Shown one piece after another: positions 11,109 through 20,296 of a stretch of DNA of 64,000 nt. The position numbers and the translations under genes are program-made. The stretch covers positions 227,328 through 291,327 of the forward strand of contig NZ_BBZF01000015.1 of NCBI RefSeq assembly GCF_020884795.1, given 5' to 3'. Each line of letters starts with the position of its first letter. The stretch's first letter is position 1. The notes beneath the pieces were generated by a model. It ran no database searches. It was given only the letters and a program-made list of their open reading frames with translations, and was not told the origin of the DNA. This DNA is from Micromonospora okii (GTDB lineage: Bacteria; Actinomycetota; Actinomycetes; Mycobacteriales; Micromonosporaceae).

Positions 11109-13250
11109 ATGTCCGTGTTCACCCGCGTCGCCCGGGGCCGGCTCGCCGCCTGGCTCACCGTGGCCGCCGCGATCGTCCTCAGCGCGGCCGTCTTCGGGCT
11201 TCCGAAGCCGGAGAACCCCGCCCCCGTCTCGTCCACGGGCCTGTCGGTGCAGTGGCAGTCGACGCAGGTCGAGCGCCTCCAGGACGAGCTGCCCTCCCAC
11301 GACGTGCAGCCGGCGATCGTCGTCGTCGCCCGCGCCGACGCCGCCCCGCTGACCGACGCCGACCGCGCGGCGCTCACCGGCAGGGCCGGCGAGCTGGGCC
11401 GCCTCGCCGTGGGCGGCAAGGTCAGCCCGCCGCAGGTCTCCCCCGACGGCACCGTGGCGCTCGTCGCCGTGCCCCTGTCCACCGCCGGCGGCCAGGAGGC
11501 CGTCGTGGACGCCGTGGACGACCTCCGCGCCACCCTCGACGGGCTGCCCGACGGGCTCACCGCACAGGTCACCGGCGGGCCCGCGTTCACCGCCGACCTC
11601 TCGGAGGTCTTCGCCGGCGCCGACGTCACGCTGCTGGCCGTCACCGCCGGCGTCGTGGCCCTGCTGCTGCTCGTCACCTACCGCAGCCCGTTCCTGTGGA
11701 TCGTCCCGCTCGTCGTCGTCGCGGCCACCGAGCAGCTCACCCTGCGCGCCGTCGACAGCATCGTGCCGGCCTTCGGCATCCACCTCCAGGAGGGCCAGGT
11801 CACCGGCATCGCCAGCGTCCTGGTCTTCGGCGCCGCCACCGACTACGCCCTGCTGCTCATCGCCCGGTACCGGGAGGAGCTGCGCCGCGAACAGGACCGG
11901 TTCGCCGCGATGCGCGCCGCCCTGCGCCGCACCGCCGAGCCGATCCTGGCCAGCGGCGGCACCGTCGTGCTCGGCGTGCTCACCCTGCTGCTGTCGGAGC
12001 AGGAGACCAACCGCGCCCTCGCCGTGGCCTGCGCCACCGGCGTGGTGTTCGCCATGATGTCGGCGCTGCTCGTCCTCCCCGCCGCCCTGGTGCTCTTCGG
12101 CCGTGGCCTGTTCTGGCCGTTCGTGCCGCGCGTCGGCGGCCCCGCCCGCGAGGGCCGGCTGTGGGGTCGGCTCGGCGCCGCCGTCGTGCGCCGCCCCGCG
12201 CCCGTCGCGGCCCTGGCGACGCTGCTGCTCGTCGCCCTCGCCCTGGGCGGGCTCGGCATCCGCACCGGCCTGTCGGAGACCGAGCAGTTCCGGGTCAAGC
12301 CCGAGGCCGTCACCGGCGCGGAGACCCTCGCCCGGGCCTTCCCCGCCGGCACCACCCAGCCCGTCGCCGTCCTCACCACCCCGGCGGCGGCACGTGCCGT
12401 GACCGAGGCCGCAGCGGCCGTGCCCGGCGTCACCTCCGCCCGGCCCGCCGACGCCGGGGCCACCGTCGCCCAGATCGACGTGGTGTTCGAGGCCGAACCC
12501 GGCACCGCCGCCTCGGACCGGGCGGTGGAGGCGCTGCGCGACGCGGTCGCCGCCGTGCCCGGCTCCGCCCCGCCCGCGATCGACGGCGTCGGGGAGTTCG
12601 ACGGCGCTGTCGTCGGCGGCTCCGTGGCGGCCACCTACGACTCCGACCGGGCCGACGCCAAGGACCTGAAGCTGATCCTGCCGATCATCCTGCTGCTCGT
12701 CGGCGCGGTGCTCGTGCTGCTGCTGCGCGGCCTGGTCGCGCCGGTGCTGCTCGTCGCCACCGTCATCGCGTCGTTCTTCGCCAGCCTCGGCGCGGCGTGG
12801 CTGCTCTTCGACCACGTCCTCGGCTTCCCGGCGCTGGACAGCGGCGTGCTGCTGCTCGCCTTCGTGTTCCTCGTGGCCCTCGGCGTGGACTACAACATCT
12901 TCCTCGTCACCCGGGCCCGCGAGGACGCCCGCCGCACCGGCACCCGCGCCGGGATGCTCTCGGCGCTGCGCGTCACCGGCGGGGTGATCACCAGCGCGGG
13001 CGTGCTGCTCGCGGCGGTCTTCGCCGTCCTCGGCGTACTGCCGCTGATCACGCTCACCCAGATCGGGATCATCGTCTGCATCGGCGTGCTGCTCGACACG
13101 CTGCTGGTGCGCACGGTCCTCGTGCCGGCGCTGGCCTTCCTGCTGGGCGACCGCTTCTGGTGGCCCGGTCGGCTGGGCCGGGTATCTTTTGACGAGACGC
13201 CCGCGGACGCCGACCGTGGGGCGACCGGACCGACGGCAGCCCGGAGCTGA
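11109..13250 (+). CDS. MMPL/RND superfamily transporter
   Basis: A 713-residue exporter of the RND superfamily, MMPL branch, which moves lipids or drugs using the proton gradient. It has the expected duplicated layout: a first membrane helix (residues ~9-30), a periplasmic loop (~35-185), a bundle of helices, a second loop (~400-530) and a second bundle. Each bundle carries the signature Asp-Tyr pair: [18 protein letters not shown] and [17 protein letters not shown]. The ATG at 11109 is chosen for its GAGGGG ribosome site 6 nt upstream; a GTG at 11061 would overlap the regulatory region. It is divergent from marR and probably under its control. A 12-bp stem-loop follows the stop. Confidence 0.93.
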   Translation: MSVFTRVARGRLAAWLTVAAAIVLSAAVFGLPKPENPAPVSSTGLSVQWQSTQVERLQDELPSHDVQPAIVVVARADAAPLTDADRAALTGRAGELGRLAVGGKVSPPQVSPDGTVALVAVPLSTAGGQEAVVDAVDDLRATLDGLPDGLTAQVTGGPAFTADLSEVFAGADVTLLAVTAGVVALLLLVTYRSPFLWIVPLVVVAATEQLTLRAVDSIVPAFGIHLQEGQVTGIASVLVFGAATDYALLLIARYREELRREQDRFAAMRAALRRTAEPILASGGTVVLGVLTLLLSEQETNRALAVACATGVVFAMMSALLVLPAALVLFGRGLFWPFVPRVGGPAREGRLWGRLGAAVVRRPAPVAALATLLLVALALGGLGIRTGLSETEQFRVKPEAVTGAETLARAFPAGTTQPVAVLTTPAAARAVTEAAAAVPGVTSARPADAGATVAQIDVVFEAEPGTAASDRAVEALRDAVAAVPGSAPPAIDGVGEFDGAVVGGSVAATYDSDRADAKDLKLILPIILLLVGAVLVLLLRGLVAPVLLVATVIASFFASLGAAWLLFDHVLGFPALDSGVLLLAFVFLVALGVDYNIFLVTRAREDARRTGTRAGMLSALRVTGGVITSAGVLLAAVFAVLGVLPLITLTQIGIIVCIGVLLDTLLVRTVLVPALAFLLGDRFWWPGRLGRVSFDETPADADRGATGPTAARS

Positions 13251-13255
13251 CCGCC

Positions 13256-13295
13256 GCTGCCGGCGCCTCTGCGTCCCGCCCCGGGCGCCGGCAGC
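13256..13295 (+). terminator. Stem-loop terminator after MMPL gene
   Basis: A perfect 12-bp inverted repeat (13256-13267 with 13284-13295, 16-nt loop) starts 5 nt after the stop codon. Confidence 0.65.
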
Positions 13296-13383
13296 CCGAC
13301 AATCGCCCAGGTCCCGCCCGGCCACGACGGCCGCGGCGACCCCGACGCCGCCTGTGCTCCGCTCAGGCGGGAGGATTGAGCTT

Positions 13384-15252
13384 ATGCAGCTTCGCACCGA
13401 CCTCCGCAACGTCGCCATCATCGCTCACGTCGACCACGGTAAGACCACCCTGGTCGACGCCATGTTGCGGCAGGCCGGCGCCTACGGCGCCCGCGGCGAG
13501 ACGACCGAGCGGGTGATGGACTCGATGGACCTCGAAAGGGAGAAGGGCATCACCATCCTGGCCAAGAACACCGGCGTGCGCTACCTGCCGGCGGACGGGT
13601 CGGAACCGGTCACCATCAACATCATCGACACCCCGGGCCACGCCGACTTCGGCGGCGAGGTGGAGCGCGGCCTGACCATGGTCGACGGCGTCGTGCTGCT
13701 CGTCGACGCCAGCGAGGGCCCGCTGCCACAGACCCGCTTCGTGCTGCGCAAGGCGCTCAAGGCCCGGATGCCGATCATCCTGGTGATCAACAAGGTGGAC
13801 CGCCCCGACGCCCGGATCAAGGAGGTCGTGGACGACACGTACGAGCTCTTCCTCGACCTGGACGCCGACGAGGAGCAGATCGACTTCCCGATCGTCTACG
13901 CCTGCGCCCGCGACGGCATCGCCTCCCTGACCCAGCCCGCCGACGGCTCCGTCCCCAGCGACAGCAGCAGCCTGGAGCCGCTGTTCCGCACCCTGCTGGA
14001 CACCATCCCGCCGCCCGCGTACGAGCAGGACGCGCCGCTGCAGGCGCACGTCACCAACCTCGACGCCTCCCCCTTCCTCGGCCGGCTGGCGCTGTGCCGG
14101 GTCCGGCAGGGCACCATCTCCAAGGGGCAGACGGTCGCCTGGTGCCGCACCGACGGCAGCACCCAGCGGGTCCGCATCTCCGAGCTGCTGATGACCGAGG
14201 GGCTGGAGCGCAAGCCCGCCGACAGCGCCGGCCCGGGCGACATCATCGCCGTCGCCGGCATCCCCGAGATCATGATCGGCGAGACCCTGGCCGACGCGGA
14301 GAACCCGGTCCCGCTGCCGCTGATCACCGTCGACGAACCGGCCATCTCGATGACCATCGGCACCAACACCTCGCCGCTGGTCGGCCGGGTCAAGGGCGCC
14401 AAGGTCACCGCCCGGATGGTCAAGGACCGCCTCGACAAGGAGCTGATCGGCAACGTCTCCCTGCGGGTGCTGCCCACCGAGCGCCCCGACGCCTGGGAGG
14501 TGCAGGGGCGCGGTGAGCTGGCCCTGGCCATCCTGGTGGAGCAGATGCGCCGCGAGTCCTACGAGCTGACCGTCGGCAAGCCGCAGGTGGTAACCCGGGA
14601 GATCGACGGGAAGACCTGCGAGCCGGTGGAGCGGCTGACCATCGACGCCCCCGAGGAGTACCTGGGCGCCATCACGCAGCTCCTGGCCACCCGCAAGGGC
14701 CGCATGGAGCAGCTCGTCAACCACGGCACCGGCTGGATCCGGATGGAGTGGCTGGTCCCCGCGCGCGGTCTGATCGGCTTCCGCACCGAGTTCCTCACCG
14801 ACACCCGCGGCACCGGCATCCTGCACCACGTCTTCGAGTCCTACGAGCCGTGGTTCGGCGAGCTGCGCACCCGCAACAACGGCTCGCTGGTCGCCGACCG
14901 GGCCGGCTCGGTCACCGCGTTCGCGATGATCAACCTTCAGGAGCGCGGCCAGCTCTTCGTCGAGCCCGGCACCGAGGTGTACGAGGGCATGATCGTCGGG
15001 GAGAACTCCCGCTCCGACGACATGGACGTCAACATCACCAAGGAGAAGAAGCTCACCAACATGCGGGCCTCGACCTCCGACGAGACCGAGAAGCTCGTCC
15101 CGCCGCGCAAGCTCTCGCTGGAGCAGGCCCTCGAGTTCTGCCGCGAGGACGAGTGCGTCGAGGTGACCCCGGCGGCCGTGCGCATCCGCAAGGTGGTGCT
15201 CGACCAGCAGCTGCGCGGCCGGGCCGCCGCCCGCCGCAAGCACGCCGGCTGA
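13384..15252 (+). CDS. typA: Ribosome-associated translational GTPase TypA/BipA
   Basis: A 622-residue translational GTPase of the EF-G/LepA group that binds the ribosome under stress and aids 50S assembly. The G domain shows G1 [14 protein letters not shown], the G2 threonine within EREKGITI, G3 [14 protein letters not shown] and G4 NKVDRPDA. The EF-G-like domains III and V and the TypA-specific C-terminal domain (from ~[19 protein letters not shown]) are complete. The ATG at 13384 follows a GGGAGG ribosome site. A stem-loop follows the gene. Confidence 0.97.
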   Translation: MQLRTDLRNVAIIAHVDHGKTTLVDAMLRQAGAYGARGETTERVMDSMDLEREKGITILAKNTGVRYLPADGSEPVTINIIDTPGHADFGGEVERGLTMVDGVVLLVDASEGPLPQTRFVLRKALKARMPIILVINKVDRPDARIKEVVDDTYELFLDLDADEEQIDFPIVYACARDGIASLTQPADGSVPSDSSSLEPLFRTLLDTIPPPAYEQDAPLQAHVTNLDASPFLGRLALCRVRQGTISKGQTVAWCRTDGSTQRVRISELLMTEGLERKPADSAGPGDIIAVAGIPEIMIGETLADAENPVPLPLITVDEPAISMTIGTNTSPLVGRVKGAKVTARMVKDRLDKELIGNVSLRVLPTERPDAWEVQGRGELALAILVEQMRRESYELTVGKPQVVTREIDGKTCEPVERLTIDAPEEYLGAITQLLATRKGRMEQLVNHGTGWIRMEWLVPARGLIGFRTEFLTDTRGTGILHHVFESYEPWFGELRTRNNGSLVADRAGSVTAFAMINLQERGQLFVEPGTEVYEGMIVGENSRSDDMDVNITKEKKLTNMRASTSDETEKLVPPRKLSLEQALEFCREDECVEVTPAAVRIRKVVLDQQLRGRAAARRKHAG

Positions 15253-15279
15253 CCCACCACCCGCTCGGCAGCCCCACCC

Positions 15280-15312
15280 GGAGCCCGGCCCGCCCCTCGG
15301 CGGCCGGGCTCC
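15280..15312 (+). terminator. Stem-loop terminator after typA
   Basis: An 11-bp perfect stem (15280-15290 with 15302-15312) lies 27 nt after the typA stop. Confidence 0.65.
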
Positions 15313-15402
15313 CCCGTCTCCCCAACTCCCACCCCGCCCCCTCTCCCCCACCGCGCCGCCCACCACCCGCCGCCCACGAGGTCGGCGGCACGCTGGGAGA
15401 CC

Positions 15403-15461
15403 GCGCGAGATCGTGGTACGGAACGGCCCCTATGGGGGCGCAGTCCTGCCAAGATCTCCGC
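15403..15461. repeat. Imperfect palindromic element in the typA/methyltransferase gap
   Basis: A ~59-bp imperfect palindrome centred near 15432 lies in the 388-nt gap 15253-15640. Its outer arms share GCG-GAGATC-TGG on one side and CCA-GATCTC-CGC on the other, and the centre is GGCCCCTATGGGGGC. It looks like a dispersed palindromic repeat (REP-like) rather than a terminator, since it is distant from both genes. I see nothing else in the gap beyond the typA terminator. Confidence 0.5.
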
Positions 15462-15640
15462 CTGTCTCGGTCTGTGGATGCGGAATCTCGGCTCGCGGGA
15501 GGGGAGAGCAGTGGGCTGGGCGGAGGGGGTGACGGACGGACGGTCGGGGTCGGCAAGGGCTGACGGCGCGACCGGGAAACCGGAAAACGGGCACGGGACG
15601 CCGGCACCCCGATGGCGGGCTCGGGAAGACGGGGTGCGTG

Positions 15641-16306
15641 TCAGGAGGGTTTGGTGGCCTGGACGGCAAGGACGTCGGGGACGGCGGCCGAGCCGTTCTC
15701 GACCACCTGGGTCAGCCGCAGACCGGCGGTGGTGACGGCGTTGAGCAGGTCGGCCAGGGGCAGGTGCCAGGCACCGACCCGCGCCCGCACCCCGGACGTG
15801 TTCCACGACCGGACCGTACGCTTCCGCGAGGCGTACCCACCATCGATCACGATGCGCTCCGGCTCGGACCGGTCGGCGAACGCGCCCACGAAACACGGGT
15901 GCACCCCGACGTGCACCAGCCGGCCACCCGGTGCCAACACCCGCGCCGCCTCCGCGATCGCCGCCGGATAGTTCGGCATGTCGGTGTGCGCCAGCACGAA
16001 GACCGCGGCCGGTACGGAGCCCGTAGCCAGCGGCAACGCCGTCGCGTCGGCGCGGGCCACCGGCAGCCGGGCCCGGGCGTGACGTAGCTGCCCGCCGGAC
16101 AGGTCCACGCCCACCGGCGTCCACCCGAGACGGCGCACCTCGGCCGCGTGCGCCCCGGTGCCGCAGCACAGGTCCACGCAGCGGCCCGGACCCTCGCCCA
16201 GCAGATCGGCCAGGACCGACCGGACCCGGTCCATGTAGACGGACGAGGTGTCGCTGGCGTACTCCTCGTACCAGTCGGCGATGTCGTCGTAATAGGCGGT
16301 CGTCAC
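15641..16306 (-). CDS. Class I SAM-dependent methyltransferase
   Basis: A 221-residue stand-alone methyltransferase. Motif I is CVDLCCGTGAHAAEVRRLG, motif II ends PVGVDLSGGQL, and ARVLAPGGRLVHVGVHP is the beta5 region, a layout seen in small-molecule methyltransferases (Methyltransf_11/25). The substrate is unknown. The GTG at 16306 is preceded on its strand by TAGTGT 6 nt away, so it is probably leaderless. It is divergent from the beta-lactamase-like gene, 74 nt away. Confidence 0.85.
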   Translation of the reverse strand: MTTAYYDDIADWYEEYASDTSSVYMDRVRSVLADLLGEGPGRCVDLCCGTGAHAAEVRRLGWTPVGVDLSGGQLRHARARLPVARADATALPLATGSVPAAVFVLAHTDMPNYPAAIAEAARVLAPGGRLVHVGVHPCFVGAFADRSEPERIVIDGGYASRKRTVRSWNTSGVRARVGAWHLPLADLLNAVTTAGLRLTQVVENGSAAVPDVLAVQATKPS

Positions 16307-16380
16307 CTCCGCACACTAGCCCCGCGCGCGGGCCCGCCGCTGCCCGGCGTACGGCCCGAAGATCGGCTACGGTCACCCGC

Positions 16381-17250
16381 ATGACCTGGGACGACCTCGA
16401 CGCCCACCTCGACACGCTGCCGGGCACCGTCTCCGCGTACGCGGGCCGGCTCGACGCCCCGCCGACCTGGACCCGCCACCCCGACGCCACCCACTACGCG
16501 GCCAGCACGATGAAGGTCGCCGTGCTGCTGGCCCTGCACCGGGCGGCCGAGGCCGGCGCCCTCGACCTGGACGCCCCCGTCGAGGTGCGCAACGAGTTCG
16601 ACTCCGCCCTGCCCGGCGCGCCGCGCTTCGCCTGCGCCCGGCACTACGACAACGACGCAGCCGTCTGGGAGCGGCTGGGCGGCGGCGCGTCCCTGCGCTG
16701 GCTCGCCGAGCGGATGATCGTGCGCTCCAGCAACCTGGCCACCAACCTCTGCCTCGCCCACGTCGGGCTGCCCGCCGTGGCGCGGGCGTGGGCCCTGGCC
16801 GGCGCCCGGCACAGCGTCACGGGGCGCGGCATCGAGGATTTCGCCGCCCGGGAGGCCGGGATCACCAACCTGGTCACCGCCGCCGACCTCGCCGCCCTCC
16901 TCGGCGGGCTCGCCGCCGGGGCGGCCCGGCCCGGCCCGCTCGCCTCCCCCGCCGGCTGCGCCGCCATGCGCGACGTCCTGCTCGCCCAGGAGTTCCGCGA
17001 CGACCTCGCCGCCGGGCTGCCCGACGGCGTCCCGATCGCCCTCAAGAACGGCTGGGTCCGCGGCGTGCGGCACGGCGCCGGGGTGGTCTACCCGCCCGAC
17101 GCCCCGCCGTACGTGCTGGCCGTCTGCGCCACCACCGACCTCGCCGACGGGGGCACGGGCGGGGACGGCCCCGACGACGCCTGCCGGCTGCTCGCCGACG
17201 TCTCCGCCCGGGTCTGGGCCGCCCGCCACGACCTGCGCCCCGCCGGCTGA
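16381..17250 (+). CDS. Class A beta-lactamase-like serine hydrolase, apparently cytosolic
   Basis: A 289-residue member of the beta-lactamase/PBP-like fold. The nucleophile motif is ASTMKVAVLLAL (SxxK, Ser at ~41), the SxN motif is RSSNLATN, and KNGWVRG replaces the usual KTG. RGIEDFAAREAG occupies the omega-loop position, with an acidic residue that could take the Glu166 role. There is no signal peptide or lipobox, unlike resistance beta-lactamases, so it is probably intracellular or exported by an unknown route. Two peptidoglycan-peptide genes lie downstream, so a role in cell-wall fragment turnover is possible (inference). TACGGT (16368-16373) 7 nt before the ATG suggests leaderless transcription. 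Confidence 0.8.
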   Translation: MTWDDLDAHLDTLPGTVSAYAGRLDAPPTWTRHPDATHYAASTMKVAVLLALHRAAEAGALDLDAPVEVRNEFDSALPGAPRFACARHYDNDAAVWERLGGGASLRWLAERMIVRSSNLATNLCLAHVGLPAVARAWALAGARHSVTGRGIEDFAAREAGITNLVTAADLAALLGGLAAGAARPGPLASPAGCAAMRDVLLAQEFRDDLAAGLPDGVPIALKNGWVRGVRHGAGVVYPPDAPPYVLAVCATTDLADGGTGGDGPDDACRLLADVSARVWAARHDLRPAG

Positions 17251-17258
17251 CCCGGGCC

Positions 17259-18056
17259 TCAGTCCAGCAGGTTGTCCCGCAGCGCCGCCAGGTGCGCGTC
17301 GGTCAGCCCCAACCCGTCGCGCAGGTACGCGTCGAACGAGCCGTGCACCCGCCGCACCTGCTCGTACGCGGCGTCCAGGTACTCGGCGCGCACCTCCAGC
17401 AGCGGCCGGACCGCCGCCTCCGCCAGGTCCGGCTGACGGCTGCGCATCGCCTCCAGCAGCACCTCCTGGAGGCTCTCGGTCCGCTCGTTGGTGCGCAGGT
17501 AGTCCTCCCGGATCGCCTCCTCGTCGACGCCGAGCGCGGTGAGCAGGATGACGCTGAGCCAACCCGTGCGGTCCTTGCCGGCCGAGCAGTGGAACAGCAG
17601 CGGCAGGTTCTCCGGGTCGGCGGCCAGCCGGGCCGCCGCGCCGAAGCCGGCCCGGGCCGCCTCCCCGGTGACGAACCAGCGGTAGACCTCCGCCATCGCC
17701 GCCGGGGTGCCCTGCTCGGCCAGCGCCTCCTCCGCGCCCAGGTCGTGCCCGAGCAGCACCGCCGAGATGGAGACGAACAGCGGGTGCGCCGGGTCGAGCA
17801 CCGGCAGCCGCACCACCCGGGGCGCGCCGGCCAGCCGGTTCGGCGGGGCCGCCGCGATCTCCGAGTCGTCGCGCAGGTCCACCACGCAGGCCGGCGCGAT
17901 CCTCCCCAACACCGGCAGGTCCTCGTCGACCAGCCGGCCCAGCGCCGGGGTCCGGATCAGCCGGCCGGCGCGCACCCGCCGGCCGTCCGCACCCACCAGG
18001 CCGCCGAGGTCACGCGCGTTCGGCGCGCCCACCAGTCTCCACTCCCGCACCGTCAT
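17259..18056 (-). CDS. Tyrosine-protein phosphatase (DSP/PtpB-like)
   Basis: A 265-residue cytoplasmic phosphatase of the bacterial PtpB-like (Y_phosphatase3) type. The P-loop is HCSAGKDRTGW (Cys-x5-Arg), located about two-thirds along. The N-terminal NARDLGGLVGADGRRVRAGRLIR segment is the family hallmark, and the VVDLRDDSE stretch supplies the general-acid region. Related enzymes act on phosphotyrosine or phosphoinositides. It is convergent with the serine hydrolase (8-nt gap) and divergent from the epimerase (45-nt gap). No partner kinase is nearby. Confidence 0.9.
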   Translation of the reverse strand: MTVREWRLVGAPNARDLGGLVGADGRRVRAGRLIRTPALGRLVDEDLPVLGRIAPACVVDLRDDSEIAAAPPNRLAGAPRVVRLPVLDPAHPLFVSISAVLLGHDLGAEEALAEQGTPAAMAEVYRWFVTGEAARAGFGAAARLAADPENLPLLFHCSAGKDRTGWLSVILLTALGVDEEAIREDYLRTNERTESLQEVLLEAMRSRQPDLAEAAVRPLLEVRAEYLDAAYEQVRRVHGSFDAYLRDGLGLTDAHLAALRDNLLD

Positions 18057-18101
18057 CCGCTCTCCCCTGTCGTCGCCGTGGCCCCGTATAGGGTGCCGCA
18101 C

Positions 18102-19199
18102 ATGACGATCGCCGTGGTCCGCACACATCGGCTCTCCGCCCCCCTGCACACCCCGTTCGTGACCGCGCTGCGCCGCACCACCACCGTCGAGACCCTCGTC
18201 GTGGAGCTGGTCGACCGCGACGGCCGGTCCGGGTTCGGCGAGGCCCCGCAGGTCTGGCAGGTCACCGGCGCGTCCGTCGCCGCGGCGGAGGCGTGCGTCC
18301 AGGAGATGCTCGCCCCGGGCCTGATCGGCCGGGACGCCGACGACCTGGTGGCCCGCTGCGCCGAGGTCCGGCGCGCGGTCGCCGGCAACGAGGCCGCCAA
18401 GGCCGCCGTCGACGTCGCGCTGCACGACCTGGCCGCGCGGCGGCTCGGCGTACCCCTGGTGCGGTTGCTCGGCGGCACCGCCCTGCGGGTGCCGACGGAC
18501 GTCACCCTGGCGGCGGGCGACGCCAGCGACCTGGCCGCCGCCGCACGGCAGCGGCGGGCCGAGGGGTTCTCGGTGCTGAAGCTGAAGGTGGGCACCGACG
18601 CGGCGGGCGACCTGGAGCGGGTCCGCGCGGTGCGCGCCGCCGTCGGCCCGGACGTGCGGATCCGGCTGGACGCCAACCAGGGCTGGACCCCCCGCGAGGC
18701 GGTCCGGGTGATTCGCGGCATCGAGGACGCCGGCCTCGACGTCGAGCTGGTGGAGCAGCCGGTGGCCGCCCGCGACCTCGACGGCCTGGCCTGGGTCAGC
18801 GACCGGGTGGGGCTGCCGGTCCTGGCCGACGAGTCGGTGTACGGCGTCCGCGACCTGGTGGAGGTCATCCGGCGTCGGGCCGCCGACATGGTCAACGTCA
18901 AGCTCGCCAAGTGCGGCGGGCTGCACGCCGCCCGGACCCTGCTCGACCTCGCCGCCGCCCACGGCGTCGGCACGGTCGTCGGATCGATGATGGAGAGCCA
19001 GGTCGGCATCGGCGCGGCGGCCAGCCTCGTCGCCGCCTACGGCACCACGGCCGTGTCGGACCTCGACGCCGCCTGGTGGCTGGCCTGGTCGCCGGTGGGC
19101 GGCGGCGTCCGGTACGACGGCGCGACGGTGGTGCTGCCGGACGCCCCGGGCCTCGGCATCAGCCGGGTGACTGAAGCAAACATGCAGCAGGCTGGTTGA
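18102..19199 (+). CDS. Dipeptide epimerase (L-Ala-D/L-Glu epimerase, enolase superfamily)
   Basis: A 365-residue enolase-superfamily enzyme. Catalytic elements: KLKVG (KxK base) after the capping domain, metal ligands in RLDANQGW, VELVEQP and ADES, and the second base Lys in NVKLAKCGG. The DLDAAWWL motif near the C-terminus is the DxD that marks dipeptide epimerases, which bind the substrate ammonium group there. It probably interconverts L-Ala-D-Glu and L-Ala-L-Glu from peptidoglycan so the peptide can be degraded. A gene for an NlpC/P60 peptidase starts 37 nt downstream, the YkfB/YkfC arrangement of Bacillus. TAGGGT (18089-18094) 7 nt before the ATG suggests a leaderless mRNA. Confidence 0.9.
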   Translation: MTIAVVRTHRLSAPLHTPFVTALRRTTTVETLVVELVDRDGRSGFGEAPQVWQVTGASVAAAEACVQEMLAPGLIGRDADDLVARCAEVRRAVAGNEAAKAAVDVALHDLAARRLGVPLVRLLGGTALRVPTDVTLAAGDASDLAAAARQRRAEGFSVLKLKVGTDAAGDLERVRAVRAAVGPDVRIRLDANQGWTPREAVRVIRGIEDAGLDVELVEQPVAARDLDGLAWVSDRVGLPVLADESVYGVRDLVEVIRRRAADMVNVKLAKCGGLHAARTLLDLAAAHGVGTVVGSMMESQVGIGAAASLVAAYGTTAVSDLDAAWWLAWSPVGGGVRYDGATVVLPDAPGLGISRVTEANMQQAG

Positions 19200-19236
19200 G
19201 AGGCGGCGATTTCTTTCATAGGGTCACGGGGACGCC

Positions 19237-20181
19237 GTGAGCTTGGGAGTGGACGTGGAACTGCAACCCGGTCGCGAGGCCGTCGTCCGGGTCGCGGTCG
19301 CGACCCTGTGGACCCGCCCCGAGGCGGTACGTCCCGTCGACCGCCCCGCCCTCGACCCGCACGCCGACGTCGCCGCCTGGATCTCGGGAATGGACTCCGA
19401 CGAACAGGTGGGCGACTGCGTACTGAGCCAACTGCTGCTCGGCGAACGGGTGCTGGTCACCGAGCTGCGCCCCGACGGCTGGGCGCACGTCGTGGCCCTC
19501 GGACAGCCGGCGACCGGGCTCGACCCGCGCGGCTACCCCGGCTGGCTGCCCGCCGCCCAGCTCGCCCCGCCGCCGGACGACGCCCCGGACGACCCGGCCG
19601 CCGCCTGGGTCGTCGACGCGACCGTCACCGCCCTGAGCGACGCCCCCGGCGGCGAGCCGCGCGTCGCCGGGGTGGTCCTCGGCACCCGGCTGGCCCCCGC
19701 CGGCCCGCCGGCGGACGGCTGGCGGCCGGTGCACGCCCCCGGGCACGACCGTCCGCTGTGGCTGCCCGAGGGGCACCTGGTGCCCCTGCCCGCCGCGCCC
19801 CCGTCCGCCCCGGACGTGCTCGCCGTCGCCGCCCGGCTGATGGACGTGGTCTACGTCTGGGGCGGCGTGTCGGCGTACGGCATCGACTGCTCCGGCCTGG
19901 TGCACCTGGCCTGGCGGCGGTTCGGGGTGGTGCTGCCCCGCGACGCCCACGAGCAGGCCGGGGCGACCACCCCCCTGCCGTTGGGCGCCGAGCGCCCCGG
20001 CGACCTGTACTTCTTCGCCCGGCCCGGCCGGCGCATCCACCACATCGGCTTCGTCAGCGCCGCCCCCGACGCCGAGCAGGACCGGCGCATGTTGCACGCC
20101 TGCTACCGGCACCGCCGGGTGCTGGAGGAGAGCATGCCGGCCGAGCGGACGGCCACCCTGGTCGGCGTGCACCGGGTCTGA
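19237..20181 (+). CDS. C40 (NlpC/P60) peptidase, probable gamma-D-Glu dipeptidyl-peptidase
   Basis: A 314-residue cysteine peptidase with two SH3-like regions (about 10-110 and 120-190) and a C-terminal NlpC/P60 domain. The catalytic Cys is in AYGIDCSGLVHLAWR (~215) and the His in HHIGFVS (~268). The layout matches YkfC-type enzymes, which cut the gamma-D-Glu-diamino-acid bond of murein peptides. No signal peptide is visible, so it probably acts in the cytoplasm on recycled peptides, together with the epimerase 37 nt upstream. The start is GTG at 19237, with a GTG at 19252 as alternative. A perfect terminator follows. Confidence 0.9.
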   Translation: MSLGVDVELQPGREAVVRVAVATLWTRPEAVRPVDRPALDPHADVAAWISGMDSDEQVGDCVLSQLLLGERVLVTELRPDGWAHVVALGQPATGLDPRGYPGWLPAAQLAPPPDDAPDDPAAAWVVDATVTALSDAPGGEPRVAGVVLGTRLAPAGPPADGWRPVHAPGHDRPLWLPEGHLVPLPAAPPSAPDVLAVAARLMDVVYVWGGVSAYGIDCSGLVHLAWRRFGVVLPRDAHEQAGATTPLPLGAERPGDLYFFARPGRRIHHIGFVSAAPDAEQDRRMLHACYRHRRVLEESMPAERTATLVGVHRV

Positions 20182-20183
20182 CC

Positions 20184-20222
20184 GGACAGGGGCGTCCCCG
20201 CCTGGCGGGGACGCCCCTGTCC
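20184..20222. terminator. Bidirectional stem-loop terminator
   Basis: A perfect 17-bp stem (20184-20200 with 20206-20222) with loop CCTGG lies between the convergent NlpC/P60 and terC genes. Confidence 0.85.
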
Positions 20223-20296
20223 GTGTGTCGCGGCGGCGACGGCGACGGCGCTGTCCAGGATCGCGACGACGACGGCCGCGCGTGCGGCCGCGTCGC

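Noticed and set aside
10722..13421. Long minus-strand open frame opposite the MMPL gene
   Set aside because: Extremely Gly/Arg/Asp/Gln-rich with no recognisable domain; it mirrors the MMPL coding sequence, which has clear RND motifs.
18057..18962. N-terminal extension of the tyrosine phosphatase on the minus strand
   Set aside because: The extension is antisense to the epimerase; phosphatase homology begins at the ATG at 18056.
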